A DNA stretch of 64,000 nt from Sulfuricurvum sp. (GCA_028718525.1 JAQULP010000003.1:62001-126000), one strand, 5' to 3'; numbered from the stretch's first letter, positions 9,681 to 18,551 are shown. The notes: a model not told the origin generated them from the letters alone. Program-made: numbers and translations.

Positions 9681-9733
9681 AGCTCTTTCTTTGTTCCTAA
9701 TCATTCAAAATCATTCAAAGGGGAGAAAGAGCT
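9681..9733 (-). terminator. Inverted repeat after cheZ, possible terminator
   Basis: AGCTCTTTCT at 9681-9690 is exactly complementary to AGAAAGAGCT at 9724-9733. The 33-nt loop contains a direct repeat (ATCATTCAAA twice). It starts 8 bp after the cheZ stop. A clean U-run does not follow, so intrinsic termination is uncertain; it could protect the mRNA 3' end. Confidence 0.4.
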
Positions 9734-9740
9734 GAGACGG

Positions 9741-10448
9741 TTATTTTTTTCCGAATGAGGCTAACAGAGCTTCGATATCATCGCTGCTGACGACATCTTC
9801 GGTACTGGTATCGCCGTGAATATGGACAGCAGACGTTACCCGTTTTGCATCATCGATTTTTCCGGAGAACAGATGATTCATGTAACTGGACAATGCACGC
9901 ATGACATTAATAACACGCTCGATTTTTTGACGATGAATATCTTGGTATTGCATGATGTCCATGACATTGACGATCGTATCACCTCCGTTTTGGAGAATAT
10001 CTAAAATATTTCCAAGAGAGTCCATTGCCTCTTTATTTTTTGACAATTGCACTTTAAACGCTTCGATATGGGGAAATTTTACCGTCAGAGTTTCAAACAG
10101 ATCAATGTTGCTTTGAACAATGTTTTTTAGAACTTTAACCTGTTTTTCTCCCGCGCCAAGGTCACTGCTTATCCCTTCGATTAAATCAAAAATTTCAGAT
10201 GCTTTTTCTTCACTCTCTTTGGTGACATCATCAAGTTGATGGACCATTTTATTATCATCCGTCGGAGGGGGAGGGGGCCAGCTTTGAAGTGCGGAAACGC
10301 GGTATTGGGAAGGGTTGAGTTCATCAAGCTCTTCTGCTTCCGTCTCTTCTGCAAGCATCTCCTCTTCGTCTGGGATAATGGGTTCTTCGTAGGCTTCATC
10401 CAAATCGATATCACCGTTCATTAATGCATCTAACTCTTCTTGCGTCAT
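9741..10448 (-). CDS. cheZ: Chemotaxis phosphatase CheZ (Helicobacter type)
   Basis: 235 residues. Dephosphorylates CheY-P in chemotaxis. The central helical region (about 70-195) carries MQYQDIHRQKIERV, in which Asp170 and Gln174 match the catalytic DxxxQ of E. coli CheZ (Asp143, Gln147). The C-terminus, DDIEALLASFGKK, resembles the E. coli CheZ tail (VDDLLDSLGF) that binds CheY. The N-terminus, MTQEELDALMNG, resembles the FliM/FliN N-terminal peptide. Between it and the core lies a very acidic, Pro-rich linker (about 12-66). Monocistronic, divergent from the PHP phosphatase gene. AAGG upstream serves as ribosome site. Confidence 0.88.
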   Translation of the reverse strand: MTQEELDALMNGDIDLDEAYEEPIIPDEEEMLAEETEAEELDELNPSQYRVSALQSWPPPPPTDDNKMVHQLDDVTKESEEKASEIFDLIEGISSDLGAGEKQVKVLKNIVQSNIDLFETLTVKFPHIEAFKVQLSKNKEAMDSLGNILDILQNGGDTIVNVMDIMQYQDIHRQKIERVINVMRALSSYMNHLFSGKIDDAKRVTSAVHIHGDTSTEDVVSSDDIEALLASFGKK

Positions 10449-10476
10449 AATGGTACCTTAGTCAGAAAAATTGCAC

Positions 10477-10482
10477 TATAAT
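10477..10482 (+). promoter_or_regulatory. -10 box for the PHP phosphatase gene
   Basis: TATAAT, ending 35 bp before the ATG at 10518. AGGA at 10508-10511 is the ribosome site. No clear -35. Confidence 0.5.
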
Positions 10483-10517
10483 AACATTAAAACCATTATA
10501 TTTACTTAGGAAATGCA

Positions 10518-11297
10518 ATGAAAGTAGATCTTCATAATCATACAGTTTTATGCAATCACGCGACCGGAACAGTGGAGGAATATGTTGAAGCTGCAATTGC
10601 ATGTAAAACCGAATTTTTCGGCTTTTCCGATCATGCTCCAATGAACTATGACCCGCAGTATCGAATGCGATTGGATCAAATGGACCTTTACGAATCATGG
10701 ATAAAAGAAGCGCACGAAAAATACCATTCCGAAATAACCGTTTTATTGGGATATGAAATTGATTTTCTTCCGGGCTATATGGATGAGAGTGTCCTCAGTA
10801 GAGCATGTGACTACCGTATCGGCAGTGTCCATTTTATTGACGATTGGGGATTTGACAATCCTGAATTTATAGGGCGTTACGATGGGGTAAATATCGATGA
10901 AATGTATCGCCGTTATTTTGCATTAATCGAAACGATGGCACAAAGCGGGAATTTTGATATTGTAGGGCATTTGGATTTACTCAAAGTGTTCAAATTTTTG
11001 CCGACCTGTGACATTCGGAAACTGGCAGAGAGGGCGTTAAAAGCGATTAAAAAATCCAATATGTGTATTGAAATCAATGTCGCAGGATATCGAAAACCTA
11101 TTGGTGAAGCCTACCCTTCGTCTCTTTTACTTCAACAAATGGCTGAGATGGAAATACCGATTACCTTCGGTTCGGATGCCCATTGTGTAGAGCAGGTAGG
11201 ACTCTACAGTACGGAAGCCGAAGCATTGGCACGGTCGGTGGGGTACACTCATTGCGCCCTTTACCGCGGGAGAGATAGGGAGATGATTAAAATTTAA
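10518..11297 (+). CDS. hisJ: PHP-family histidinol-phosphatase
   Basis: 259 residues. Predicted to hydrolyse L-histidinol phosphate to histidinol in histidine synthesis. It is a PHP-domain enzyme: metal ligands sit in VDLHNHT (residues 3-9), FSDHAP near 37, a His-containing GSVHFID near 100, GHLDLLK near 152 and GSDAHCVEQVG near 223. The order and length fit the HisJ/HisK type rather than the HAD type. Other PHP phosphoesterases share these motifs, so the exact substrate rests on family resemblance. It stands between cheZ (divergent) and glnA (same strand, 72 bp downstream with its own promoter). Confidence 0.75.
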   Translation: MKVDLHNHTVLCNHATGTVEEYVEAAIACKTEFFGFSDHAPMNYDPQYRMRLDQMDLYESWIKEAHEKYHSEITVLLGYEIDFLPGYMDESVLSRACDYRIGSVHFIDDWGFDNPEFIGRYDGVNIDEMYRRYFALIETMAQSGNFDIVGHLDLLKVFKFLPTCDIRKLAERALKAIKKSNMCIEINVAGYRKPIGEAYPSSLLLQQMAEMEIPITFGSDAHCVEQVGLYSTEAEALARSVGYTHCALYRGRDREMIKI

Positions 11298-11332
11298 TCA
11301 TTCATCATCCTCCACTTTTTGTCAACTTTTGC

Positions 11333-11338
11333 TATACT
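11333..11338 (+). promoter_or_regulatory. -10 box for glnA
   Basis: TATACT, 31 bp before the glnA ATG at 11370. Ribosome site AGGAG at 11359-11363 with 6-nt spacing fixes the start codon. Confidence 0.5.
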
Positions 11339-11369
11339 ACAGTTACTTTAATATTTTCAGGAGTTGTGC

Positions 11370-12800
11370 ATGGGTAAATTCGTAAATAGTGTCGACGAGT
11401 TTTTCAGTTTTTGTAAAGAGAATGATGTTCAGTTTGTTGATTTTCGTTTCACCGATATGAAAGGGACATGGCACCACGTTAGTTACCGTATGAGTGCGGT
11501 TAACGCCGGTCATTTTGAAAACGGTCTTCCATTCGACGGTTCTTCAATCGATGCGTGGCAGCCGATTAACCGTTCGGATATGTTGTTGAAGCCGGATGCA
11601 CCTTCAGCATTCATGGATCCGTTTACGGCAGATCCGACCATTATTGTATTCTGTGACGTTTATGATATCTATAAAGGTCAAGCATACGAAAAATGCCCAC
11701 GTTCAATTGCTAAAAAAACATTAGAACACTTGGCAAATGCTGGTGTTGGTGATGTCGCTTATTTCGGACCTGAAAATGAATTCTTCGTATTCGATGATGT
11801 AAAAATTCGTGATGAAGTAAACTGCCAATATTTTGAAGTAGATACAGAAGAGGGTGAATGGAATGATGCCAAATCATTTCAAGACGGCTACAATACGGGC
11901 CACCGTCCGCGTAATAAAGGGGGATATTTCCCGGTAGCTCCAATCGATACGATGGTAGATCTTCGTGCTGAAATGATGTTGGCATTGGAACAAGTTGGTC
12001 TTGAAGTTGTTCTTGGTCACCACGAAGTTGCACAAGGACAAGGGGAAATCGGTGTTGTTTTTGGAACACTGGTAGAAGCGGCTGACAATGTGCAAAAACT
12101 TAAATATGTTATCAAAATGGTAGCGCACCTTAACGGTAAAACCGTTACTTTCATGCCTAAACCGCTTTACGGAGACAATGGAAACGGTATGCACGTACAC
12201 CAATCAATCTGGAAAGATGGTAAGAACACATTCTACAAAGAGGGTGGTTACAGCAACTTGTCTGAAACAGCGCTTCATTATGTAGGTGGTATTTTTGCTC
12301 ACGCACGCGCGGTTGCTGCATTTACGAACCCGTCAACAAACTCATACAAACGTCTTATCCCTGGTTTCGAAGCACCGTCAATTTTGACATACTCAAGTCA
12401 AAACCGTTCTGCTTCTTGCCGCGTTCCATACGGTGCGGGTGAAAAAGCGACACGTATCGAAATGCGTTTCCCGGATTCTACTTCGTGTCCGTATCTTGCG
12501 TTCTCCGCAATGTTGTTGGCTGGTCTTGACGGTATTAAAAACAAAACAGTACCGGTTGGCCCGATGGACGAAGATCTGTTTGAACTCAGTTTGGCAGAGA
12601 TTCGTGAAAAAGGGATCCCTCAAATGCCACACACATTACGCGGTTCATTGGAAGCATTGATCCGTGATAACGAATTTTTACAACCGGTAATGACTCCTGA
12701 ATTTATCGATACTTACCAACACTATAAATTTGAGACACAAGTATGGCCTGATGAAGCACGCCCAACAGCGTTCGAATTCAAAACTACTTACTCTTGCTAA
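11370..12800 (+). CDS. glnA: Glutamine synthetase, type I
   Basis: Makes glutamine from glutamate, ammonia and ATP; the main ammonium assimilation enzyme, a cytoplasmic dodecamer. 476 residues. Signatures: [10 protein letters not shown] near 50, the ATP-binding region [16 protein letters not shown] near 265, and [11 protein letters not shown] near 345. Near the C-terminus the equivalent of the adenylylation-site loop is hard to assign by eye. An AGGAG ribosome site 6 nt before the ATG at 11370 outranks a TTG two codons upstream. A strong hairpin terminator follows, so the gene is monocistronic. Confidence 0.96.
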   Translation: MGKFVNSVDEFFSFCKENDVQFVDFRFTDMKGTWHHVSYRMSAVNAGHFENGLPFDGSSIDAWQPINRSDMLLKPDAPSAFMDPFTADPTIIVFCDVYDIYKGQAYEKCPRSIAKKTLEHLANAGVGDVAYFGPENEFFVFDDVKIRDEVNCQYFEVDTEEGEWNDAKSFQDGYNTGHRPRNKGGYFPVAPIDTMVDLRAEMMLALEQVGLEVVLGHHEVAQGQGEIGVVFGTLVEAADNVQKLKYVIKMVAHLNGKTVTFMPKPLYGDNGNGMHVHQSIWKDGKNTFYKEGGYSNLSETALHYVGGIFAHARAVAAFTNPSTNSYKRLIPGFEAPSILTYSSQNRSASCRVPYGAGEKATRIEMRFPDSTSCPYLAFSAMLLAGLDGIKNKTVPVGPMDEDLFELSLAEIREKGIPQMPHTLRGSLEALIRDNEFLQPVMTPEFIDTYQHYKFETQVWPDEARPTAFEFKTTYSC

Positions 12801-12805
12801 TCTTC

Positions 12806-12836
12806 TGTGCAGGGCGAAACCCTGCACATATTTTCT
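12806..12836 (+). terminator. Rho-independent terminator of glnA
   Basis: Nine-bp perfect stem TGTGCAGGG / CCCTGCACA with a CGAAA loop, followed by TATTTTCT. It begins 6 bp after the glnA stop. This is the best intrinsic terminator in the window. Confidence 0.85.
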
Positions 12837-13058
12837 ACTATAATTCTTCTTTTATCTCCCTCATAGTATTGCTGACAACTCCATAGGTTTTCTTTTAGTG
12901 ATCTAGAACGGATATCTTTTTACGACTATAGAAAAAGTTTTACTTTTGATGATTGTTGTTGGCATGGTCAGTGAAAAAACGAAGAGAAGAAATAAAAAAT
13001 GGGTGAGGACGCAATCAGACTGCTTAAAGAAAAGCAGCCGATATTATGGAAAAATAAA

Positions 13059-14645
13059 TTAATTAGGGAGTTGCGGTCCGGCAGCAGAGAAATCGAAATC
13101 ACTCTCACCGTCGATATATTTTTGAAAGTTCTTAATAAAGAGTGCGGCAAGATTATCACGTTGAACCAAATAGGCGTCACGATCGGCCCATGCGTTACGC
13201 GGATTTAAGATAACCGGATCAATAGAACCGAGTGTTTTAGGAATATGGAAACCAAAAGTATTGGTCGTATCAAATTCACTCTCTTGGATTGAACCGTCAA
13301 GAATAGCATTGATACAAGCCCGTGTATCTTTGATACTCATTCGTTTGCCGACACCGTACCCGCCTCCGGTCCATCCGGTATTGACAAGATAAACATTAAC
13401 GCCGTGTTGATCAATTTTTTCACCTAACAATTTAGCGTATACAGTAGGATGAAGCGGTAAAAATGCCTCTCCGAAACATGAACTGAAGGTTGCGACCGGT
13501 TCTGTAATTCCCCGTTCGGTTCCGGCAACTTTTGCCGTATATCCACTGAGGAAGTAATACATCGCTTGCTCTTTGGTTAGTCGACTTACCGGAGGTAAGA
13601 CACCGAAAGCATCCGCTGAGAGGAAGATAATATTTTTAGGATGGGGAGCTTGAAGGGTAGATTCGTGATTTTCGATATGTTCAATCGGGTATGATACACG
13701 GGTATTTTCGGTTTTGGAGCCATCTTCGTAACGTACTGTTCCGTCTTCATCGTAAACAACGTTTTCCAAGAGGGCATTACGGCGGATAGCTTGGTATATT
13801 TCGGGTTCACTGGAAGGGTCAAGATTGATAACCTTCGCATAACATCCCCCTTCAAAGTTGAAAACGCCTTCATCATCCCACCCATGCTCGTCATCACCGA
13901 TAAGACGGCGTTTAGGATCGGTTGATAGCGTCGTTTTGCCGGTACCGCTAAGACCGAAGAATAGACAGGTATCATTGTTTTCCCCGACGTTTGCCGAACA
14001 GTGCATAGAGAGTTTGCCTTCCAACGGAAGCCAGTAGTTCATCATTGAAAAAATCCCTTTTTTCATCTCGCCGCCGTACCAGGTACCTCCAATGATACAG
14101 AGATTGTCTTCAACACTGAAAAGGACGAAAACTTCTGAATTCATTCCGTGCTCGGTCCATTTGTCATTGACAGCTTTACAGGCATTGAGGACGGTAAATT
14201 GAGGTTTAAAACTTTCGAGTTCGGCAGTTGTTGGACGAATAAACATATTTTTAACAAAATGCGATTGCCAGGCAATTTCTGACACAAAACGGACAGAACG
14301 TTTGCTTGATACACTTGAACCGCAGAAGACATCGGTTATGTAAAGGTCTTTTCCGGAGAGTTGTTCACGGGCAACGACTAAAAGTTCATCAAAAATTGCT
14401 TTGTCAATTTTTTTATTAACATCGCCCCATGCAATATATTGATTTGAAGGATCTTGATTGACAAAATATTTGTCTTTTGGGCTGCGGCCGGTAAAAATAC
14501 CGGTATCAACCATTGTCGCACCGTTATTAGCCAGTTTGCATTCACCGTTTTCGAGTTCGTGTGTAATCAGTTCGTCATAACTAAGGTTATGAAAAAGTTT
14601 TCCGGTATTTTTTATCCCTAATGTCTCAATTTCAGCGGAAATCAT
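13059..14645 (-). CDS. pckA: Phosphoenolpyruvate carboxykinase (ATP)
   Basis: Interconverts oxaloacetate plus ATP with phosphoenolpyruvate, CO2 and ADP. In an autotroph using the reverse TCA cycle it links C4 acids to sugar synthesis. 528 residues. The kinase-1a P-loop [13 protein letters not shown] is near 240, the metal-binding [20 protein letters not shown] follows, and [10 protein letters not shown] lies near 52. A TATAAT promoter and two palindromes precede the gene. A 6-bp hairpin at 13020-13037 lies downstream but has no U-run. Confidence 0.96.
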   Translation of the reverse strand: MISAEIETLGIKNTGKLFHNLSYDELITHELENGECKLANNGATMVDTGIFTGRSPKDKYFVNQDPSNQYIAWGDVNKKIDKAIFDELLVVAREQLSGKDLYITDVFCGSSVSSKRSVRFVSEIAWQSHFVKNMFIRPTTAELESFKPQFTVLNACKAVNDKWTEHGMNSEVFVLFSVEDNLCIIGGTWYGGEMKKGIFSMMNYWLPLEGKLSMHCSANVGENNDTCLFFGLSGTGKTTLSTDPKRRLIGDDEHGWDDEGVFNFEGGCYAKVINLDPSSEPEIYQAIRRNALLENVVYDEDGTVRYEDGSKTENTRVSYPIEHIENHESTLQAPHPKNIIFLSADAFGVLPPVSRLTKEQAMYYFLSGYTAKVAGTERGITEPVATFSSCFGEAFLPLHPTVYAKLLGEKIDQHGVNVYLVNTGWTGGGYGVGKRMSIKDTRACINAILDGSIQESEFDTTNTFGFHIPKTLGSIDPVILNPRNAWADRDAYLVQRDNLAALFIKNFQKYIDGESDFDFSAAGPQLPN

Positions 14646-14674
14646 GGTCTTTTTTTACCTTTTCGGTTTCATCG

Positions 14675-14687
14675 GTGTACTGTACAC
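14675..14687. promoter_or_regulatory. Palindrome in the pckA leader
   Basis: GTGTACTGTACAC is a 6+1+6 perfect palindrome, 30-42 bp upstream of the pckA start and downstream of the predicted transcription start. Candidate operator. Confidence 0.35.
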
Positions 14688-14700
14688 ACGACGAAGATTT

Positions 14701-14714
14701 AAAGCATATGCTTT
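14701..14714. promoter_or_regulatory. Second palindrome in the pckA leader
   Basis: AAAGCATATGCTTT is a 14-bp perfect palindrome, 12-25 bp downstream of the -10 box. It lies within or next to the initial transcribed region of pckA. Candidate operator. Confidence 0.35.
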
Positions 14715-14725
14715 TGATGGAGCGA

Positions 14726-14731
14726 ATTATA
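14726..14731 (-). promoter_or_regulatory. -10 box for pckA
   Basis: TATAAT on the minus strand (context GCGTATAATTCG). Transcription would start near 14719, giving a leader of about 74 nt that contains both palindromes. Confidence 0.55.
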
Positions 14732-14767
14732 CGCCTTCAATTTATAAACGAGAATTAAAGTGGACGA

Positions 14768-15163
14768 TTATTTAAATTGTGCTGCTAATTCGGTTAAAAT
14801 TTTTGGTGCCAATATTTCAGAGCCATTATACTTTTGCAATTTTACCCCCACATTATTCATACTTTTAGCCGTATTTTTACAGGCCATTTTTACAACCAGA
14901 TAATCACAGTCTTCAATTGCCGTAGCCATAGTGTCGTGAGCTCGTATATGCTCTATATCCCCTTCGTCATGATCGCAGGTGTGGTGTTCATCATGATCAT
15001 GATGATCTTCTTCGCCCGCAACTTTTGGATTGGCACGAAGCCCTTCTAAAATAAAGCTTTTAAACATCCCTCCGCTTAAAGCAAATACGGCAAAATAAGG
15101 GGTGTGACCGGCATTCCCGGCCATTTTTAACGTTTCGTTGATCACAGGTACAGCGATTTTCAT
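14768..15163 (-). CDS. NifX/NifB-like dinitrogenase cofactor-domain protein with His-rich insert
   Basis: 131 residues. The start MKIAVPVINETLKMAGNAGH and the segment EDCDYLVVKMACKNTAKSM fit the small NifB/NifX (Nitro_FeMo-Co) fold. Members bind iron-sulfur or Fe-Mo cofactor precursors, but many are not linked to nitrogenase. Residues 51-69 form a stretch dense in His and Asp with one Cys (DHHDHDEHHTCDHDEGD), probably a metal-binding loop inserted in the fold. No nif genes are nearby. A role in metal storage or delivery is inference. Confidence 0.65.
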   Translation of the reverse strand: MKIAVPVINETLKMAGNAGHTPYFAVFALSGGMFKSFILEGLRANPKVAGEEDHHDHDEHHTCDHDEGDIEHIRAHDTMATAIEDCDYLVVKMACKNTAKSMNNVGVKLQKYNGSEILAPKILTELAAQFK

Positions 15164-15280
15164 GGTTATTCCTTTTGAGTCTTATCGTAAATTATGCCAT
15201 AGTGTTTCCTTATATTGATTGAGGTGAGTGGAAATTATGCTGTCATAAAAAGTAGTTGTTAATTAAAATTAAGTAATATT

Positions 15281-15311
15281 TTGAGTTATAACGTTTCCTT
15301 TAATGTATAAT
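15281..15311 (+). promoter_or_regulatory. Candidate promoter of the gtrA-like operon
   Basis: TTGAGT at 15281-15286 and TATAAT at 15306-15311, separated by 19 bp, in very AT-rich sequence 83 bp before the gtrA-like ATG. Spacing is slightly long, so the -10 is better supported than the -35. Confidence 0.45.
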
Positions 15312-15349
15312 CAAAATGTGTAGAATTAATTTATGAAAGATACTTAATT

Positions 15350-15397
15350 ATGTTCAAAGATCAATTTGAAGATGCGGGCTTTTGTCATTTTTCATGA
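15350..15397 (+). other. 15-codon leader ORF overlapping the gtrA-like start
   Basis: ATG at 15350 opens a reading frame of 15 codons (MFKDQFEDAGFCHFS) whose TGA overlaps the ATG at 15394 as ATGA. It could be a translated leader that couples translation, or the remnant of a lost gene end. No clear ribosome site. Confidence 0.25.
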
Positions 15398-15753
15398 GAA
15401 AGCAATTTTATAAATTTTTAGGTGTAGGATTAGTCAATACACTTTTTGGGTATTCGCTCTTTTCATTGTTAGTATATTTAAATTTTCATTATACTGTCGC
15501 TGTCTTAATCAGTACAATAATAGGTGTACTTTTTAATTTTAAGACAACAGGGGCAATCGTGTTTTCTTCACACGATCATAGATTAGTTTGGAAATTTATA
15601 GTTGTCTACTCACTAGTATATGTTTTAAATGTTTTTGGACTATTTGTATTAAAACTGATTTCCGTAGATATATACGTTGCGGGAGGAATTTTAGTATTTC
15701 CTTTAGCCTTAATAACGTTTATGTTAAATAAAAAATTTGTCTTTAAAAGGTAA
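15394..15753 (+). CDS. GtrA-like membrane protein
   Basis: 119 residues with four predicted membrane helices (about 7-27, 32-52, 66-88, 94-112). It ends in LNKKFVFKR, the basic tail typical of GtrA-like proteins. In known systems GtrA helps flip undecaprenyl-phosphate-linked sugars across the inner membrane for transfer to O-antigen, teichoic acid or other acceptors. A TTG at 15382 would add four residues, but the ATG is preferred. First gene of a three-gene AT-rich operon, 2 bp before the GT2 gene. Confidence 0.8.
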   Translation: MRKQFYKFLGVGLVNTLFGYSLFSLLVYLNFHYTVAVLISTIIGVLFNFKTTGAIVFSSHDHRLVWKFIVVYSLVYVLNVFGLFVLKLISVDIYVAGGILVFPLALITFMLNKKFVFKR

Positions 15754-15755
15754 CC

Positions 15756-16688
15756 ATGAAAAAAATAAGCATTGTCACTGCGTGTTTTAATGAGGAAGAA
15801 AATGTCAAAGAATTAATTTCTAGAGTTGTTAATGTTATGCAACATCATACTAATTACAATTATGAGCATATTTTCATTGATAATGCTTCAACGGATAACA
15901 CGGTTAATATCTTAAAAGAGATAGCAAAAGAAGATAAAAGAATAAAAATCATTGTCAACTCACGAAATTTTGGTCATATCAAGTCGCCTGCGTATGGACT
16001 TTTTCAGGCAAATGGCGATGCGGTAATTTCCTTGGTTGCAGATTTACAAGATCCGCCTGAACTCATTCATGAATTAATTGAAAAATGGGAATTTGGCGCT
16101 GATATGGTTTTAGCTATTCGTAAAAGTAGTGAAGAGAATTGGGTAATGTATAAAATACGAGAAACCTATTATCGCTTATTACAAACTCTTTCTGAAGTGA
16201 AGATTTATAAAAATTTTACAGGATTTGGTCTTTACAATAGGAAAGTCATGAATGCACTTCAGTCAATTAATGATCCTTATCCTTTTTTGCGTGGGATGAT
16301 AAGTGAAGTTGGATATTCTGTAAGTACATTGCACTATGATCAACCGATTCGCTTGCGAGGCATAACAAAAAATAATTTTTATACACTTTATGATATAGGT
16401 GTGTTGGGTATTATCAATTATTCCAAAATCCCTTTGCGCCTTGCAATTTTTATGGGAACCATTTTTGCCTTTTTGAGTATTCTTACGGGACTAGGTTATT
16501 TAATCATGAAATTCATTTATTGGGATTCCATGTCATTGGGAATTGCACCGTTATTGATAGGAGCTACATTTGCATTTTCTGTTTTGCTTTTTTTTATAGG
16601 TATTATTGGAGAATATATTGGAATGATCTATACACAGGTACTTAATCGCCCTTTGGTATTTGAAAAAGAAAGGATCAATTTTGATTGA
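15756..16688 (+). CDS. Family 2 glycosyltransferase, GtrB/DPM1-like
   Basis: 310 residues. A GT-A catalytic domain (about 1-225) starts KISIVTACFNEEENV, has the nucleotide/metal motif VADLQDPP near 92 and FGLYNRKVM near 165. Two C-terminal membrane helices follow (about 228-252 and 265-288). This layout is that of polyprenyl-phosphate sugar transferases such as GtrB and YkoT, which load a sugar from a nucleotide donor onto undecaprenyl phosphate at the inner face of the membrane. The donor sugar is unknown. Preceded by the flippase-like GtrA gene and overlapping the DUF6044-like gene by 8 bp. Confidence 0.87.
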   Translation: MKKISIVTACFNEEENVKELISRVVNVMQHHTNYNYEHIFIDNASTDNTVNILKEIAKEDKRIKIIVNSRNFGHIKSPAYGLFQANGDAVISLVADLQDPPELIHELIEKWEFGADMVLAIRKSSEENWVMYKIRETYYRLLQTLSEVKIYKNFTGFGLYNRKVMNALQSINDPYPFLRGMISEVGYSVSTLHYDQPIRLRGITKNNFYTLYDIGVLGIINYSKIPLRLAIFMGTIFAFLSILTGLGYLIMKFIYWDSMSLGIAPLLIGATFAFSVLLFFIGIIGEYIGMIYTQVLNRPLVFEKERINFD

Positions 16689-18540
16689 ATCGCTTAGCCA
16701 CTTTTTTTATCATCAAATTGTAAATAGTCCAAGGGTTTTGTTTCTTTTTTCTCTGACAGCTTTATTGATTTATATGTTTCCACTTTATTACTATGGAGAA
16801 GGTGCCCAAGTCCAAATTTTTGATAATTTAGATATTGTTTTCCCCCTATATAAAATACTTATTTCAAGTGGATTGATATTTGCACCATCGGAAACCATTG
16901 TCCCAAATCTGATGGGCGGATTGCCGAGACTTGTGTATGGAAGTGAACTTAATGTTTATTTATGGCTTTTTTACTTTTTTCAACCGTTTATAGCTTTTAC
17001 CATTAATGAGACTTTGATTCATATCAGTGCTTTTGTCGGTATGTTTGTCCTTTTGAACCGTTATTATGTCCCCTCTCATCATCGATATCGATGGCTTATT
17101 CTCTACAGTATTTCTTTAATGTTTGCACTCTTGCCATTTTACACGGGGGCAGGGCTCAGTGTTCCGTCACTTCCGTTGGCTGTATATACTTTTTTAAATA
17201 TTCGAAAGGGGATAAGCCGATGGCATGATTGGTTGATAATTATTTTAATACCTTTTTATAGCAGTCTGATTCTGGTTTATTTCTTTTTCCTTTTAGTAAT
17301 GAGCGGATTGTTTTTGATCGATTTTATACGGAAACGTAAAATTAATTTCCCATTTTTATTAGCTTTAATTGTAATGTCTTTGGTTTTTGTAATCGTTGAG
17401 TACCGTTTGTTCTATGATACGTTTTTTCAGCACCTTTTTGTTTCTCATAGAAAAGAATTTAGCAGTGTTCAGACGTATACGCTGTTAGAAACATACCGAT
17501 CAGCACATCAAGTTTTTTTAAACGGTACGGTGGATATGGATACACGCGCTTCGGTTGTTTTGATCCCTTTTATGCTACTGGTTTTGTTAACGACATTTAT
17601 GAAAAAACAGCTCTCTTGGTATATTTCTTTTACATTGATTGGTCTCTATTTCTTATGGTGTTCTTGGCCAGAATACGTTCAGTATATTACCGGCAATAAA
17701 TTTGCGATACCTGCGCTGGCTGTTATCGTAATGATTCGCTTTGTGCAAGAAAGACGATATAAACTGTTTTTTGGTGCTATTTTACTTCAAATCTTTTTTG
17801 CGTCATGGTACGGATTATGGTTTTATAAAGGGACAGGAGAACTTGGGAATACAATTTCAATTTTAAAAGAGTTTAATTTCGCCCGTATTGCTTTATTACA
17901 GCCTGTTGTTTGGTTTATTATTAGTGCTGTAGGAATGATTATTATTTCTCGAAAAATTTATTTCGCTCCAGTCCTGATAGTAGGTATGTTATTAATTCAC
18001 ATATATATGGCTATACAGGTTCGAGAATTTTCATCACCGAATTCACCTTTTAGTTTTCGGGCTTATTTTGCTGAAGACCTTTTTTCCAAAGTAAAACAGT
18101 ACATTAAGACTGATCCATCAACTTATCGTGTTGGGTGTATAGGATTTGAGCCCGCAATTGCTGCTTATAATGGACTTTATACAATAGATGGTTATGTAAC
18201 AATGTATCCGCTTGAGTATAAGCATCGCTTTCACAAAATTATTGAAAAAACACTTGTGGAAGATAAAGGTAATAATAACTTGTTTTTAGGATGGGGAAGT
18301 AAATGCTACCTTTTTGACGGAGGTGAATCATCGCTTTATTTCCGGCCCAATACAACGATAAAAAAAATTACGTTGAATTTTGATGCTTATTATGCACTAG
18401 GCGGGCGGTATCTATTATCATCGCATCGGATTGAGCAATCTCAGCTAAAGAATTTGATTTTTATGAAAGAATTTGTCGACGAAAAGACATTTTGGAAAAT
18501 ATTTCTTTATAAAGTAAATACCGAAAATGGCAATAAATGA
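16681..18540 (+). CDS. DUF6044-like polytopic membrane protein (YkoS-like)
   Basis: 619 residues, start TTG at 16681 with AGGA 6 nt upstream, overlapping the previous gene by 8 bp. About 11-12 membrane helices fill residues 15-440. A soluble C-terminal domain of about 170 residues follows, presumably outside the cytoplasm. The motif FDNLDIVFPLYK after the first helix and the NLMGGLPR segment recall DUF6044 proteins such as Bacillus YkoS, encoded beside a GT2 (YkoT). The shape is that of a GT-C glycosyltransferase, which would move the lipid-linked sugar to an acceptor. Catalytic function is inferred. Base composition is clearly more AT-rich than neighbours. Confidence 0.65.
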   Translation: MIESLSHFFYHQIVNSPRVLFLFSLTALLIYMFPLYYYGEGAQVQIFDNLDIVFPLYKILISSGLIFAPSETIVPNLMGGLPRLVYGSELNVYLWLFYFFQPFIAFTINETLIHISAFVGMFVLLNRYYVPSHHRYRWLILYSISLMFALLPFYTGAGLSVPSLPLAVYTFLNIRKGISRWHDWLIIILIPFYSSLILVYFFFLLVMSGLFLIDFIRKRKINFPFLLALIVMSLVFVIVEYRLFYDTFFQHLFVSHRKEFSSVQTYTLLETYRSAHQVFLNGTVDMDTRASVVLIPFMLLVLLTTFMKKQLSWYISFTLIGLYFLWCSWPEYVQYITGNKFAIPALAVIVMIRFVQERRYKLFFGAILLQIFFASWYGLWFYKGTGELGNTISILKEFNFARIALLQPVVWFIISAVGMIIISRKIYFAPVLIVGMLLIHIYMAIQVREFSSPNSPFSFRAYFAEDLFSKVKQYIKTDPSTYRVGCIGFEPAIAAYNGLYTIDGYVTMYPLEYKHRFHKIIEKTLVEDKGNNNLFLGWGSKCYLFDGGESSLYFRPNTTIKKITLNFDAYYALGGRYLLSSHRIEQSQLKNLIFMKEFVDEKTFWKIFLYKVNTENGNK

Positions 18541-18551
18541 ATTACTTTAAA

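Noticed and set aside
12999-13208. 69-codon frame crossing the end of pckA
   Set aside because: Most of it is antisense to the conserved pckA C-terminus; its upstream part has no ribosome site.
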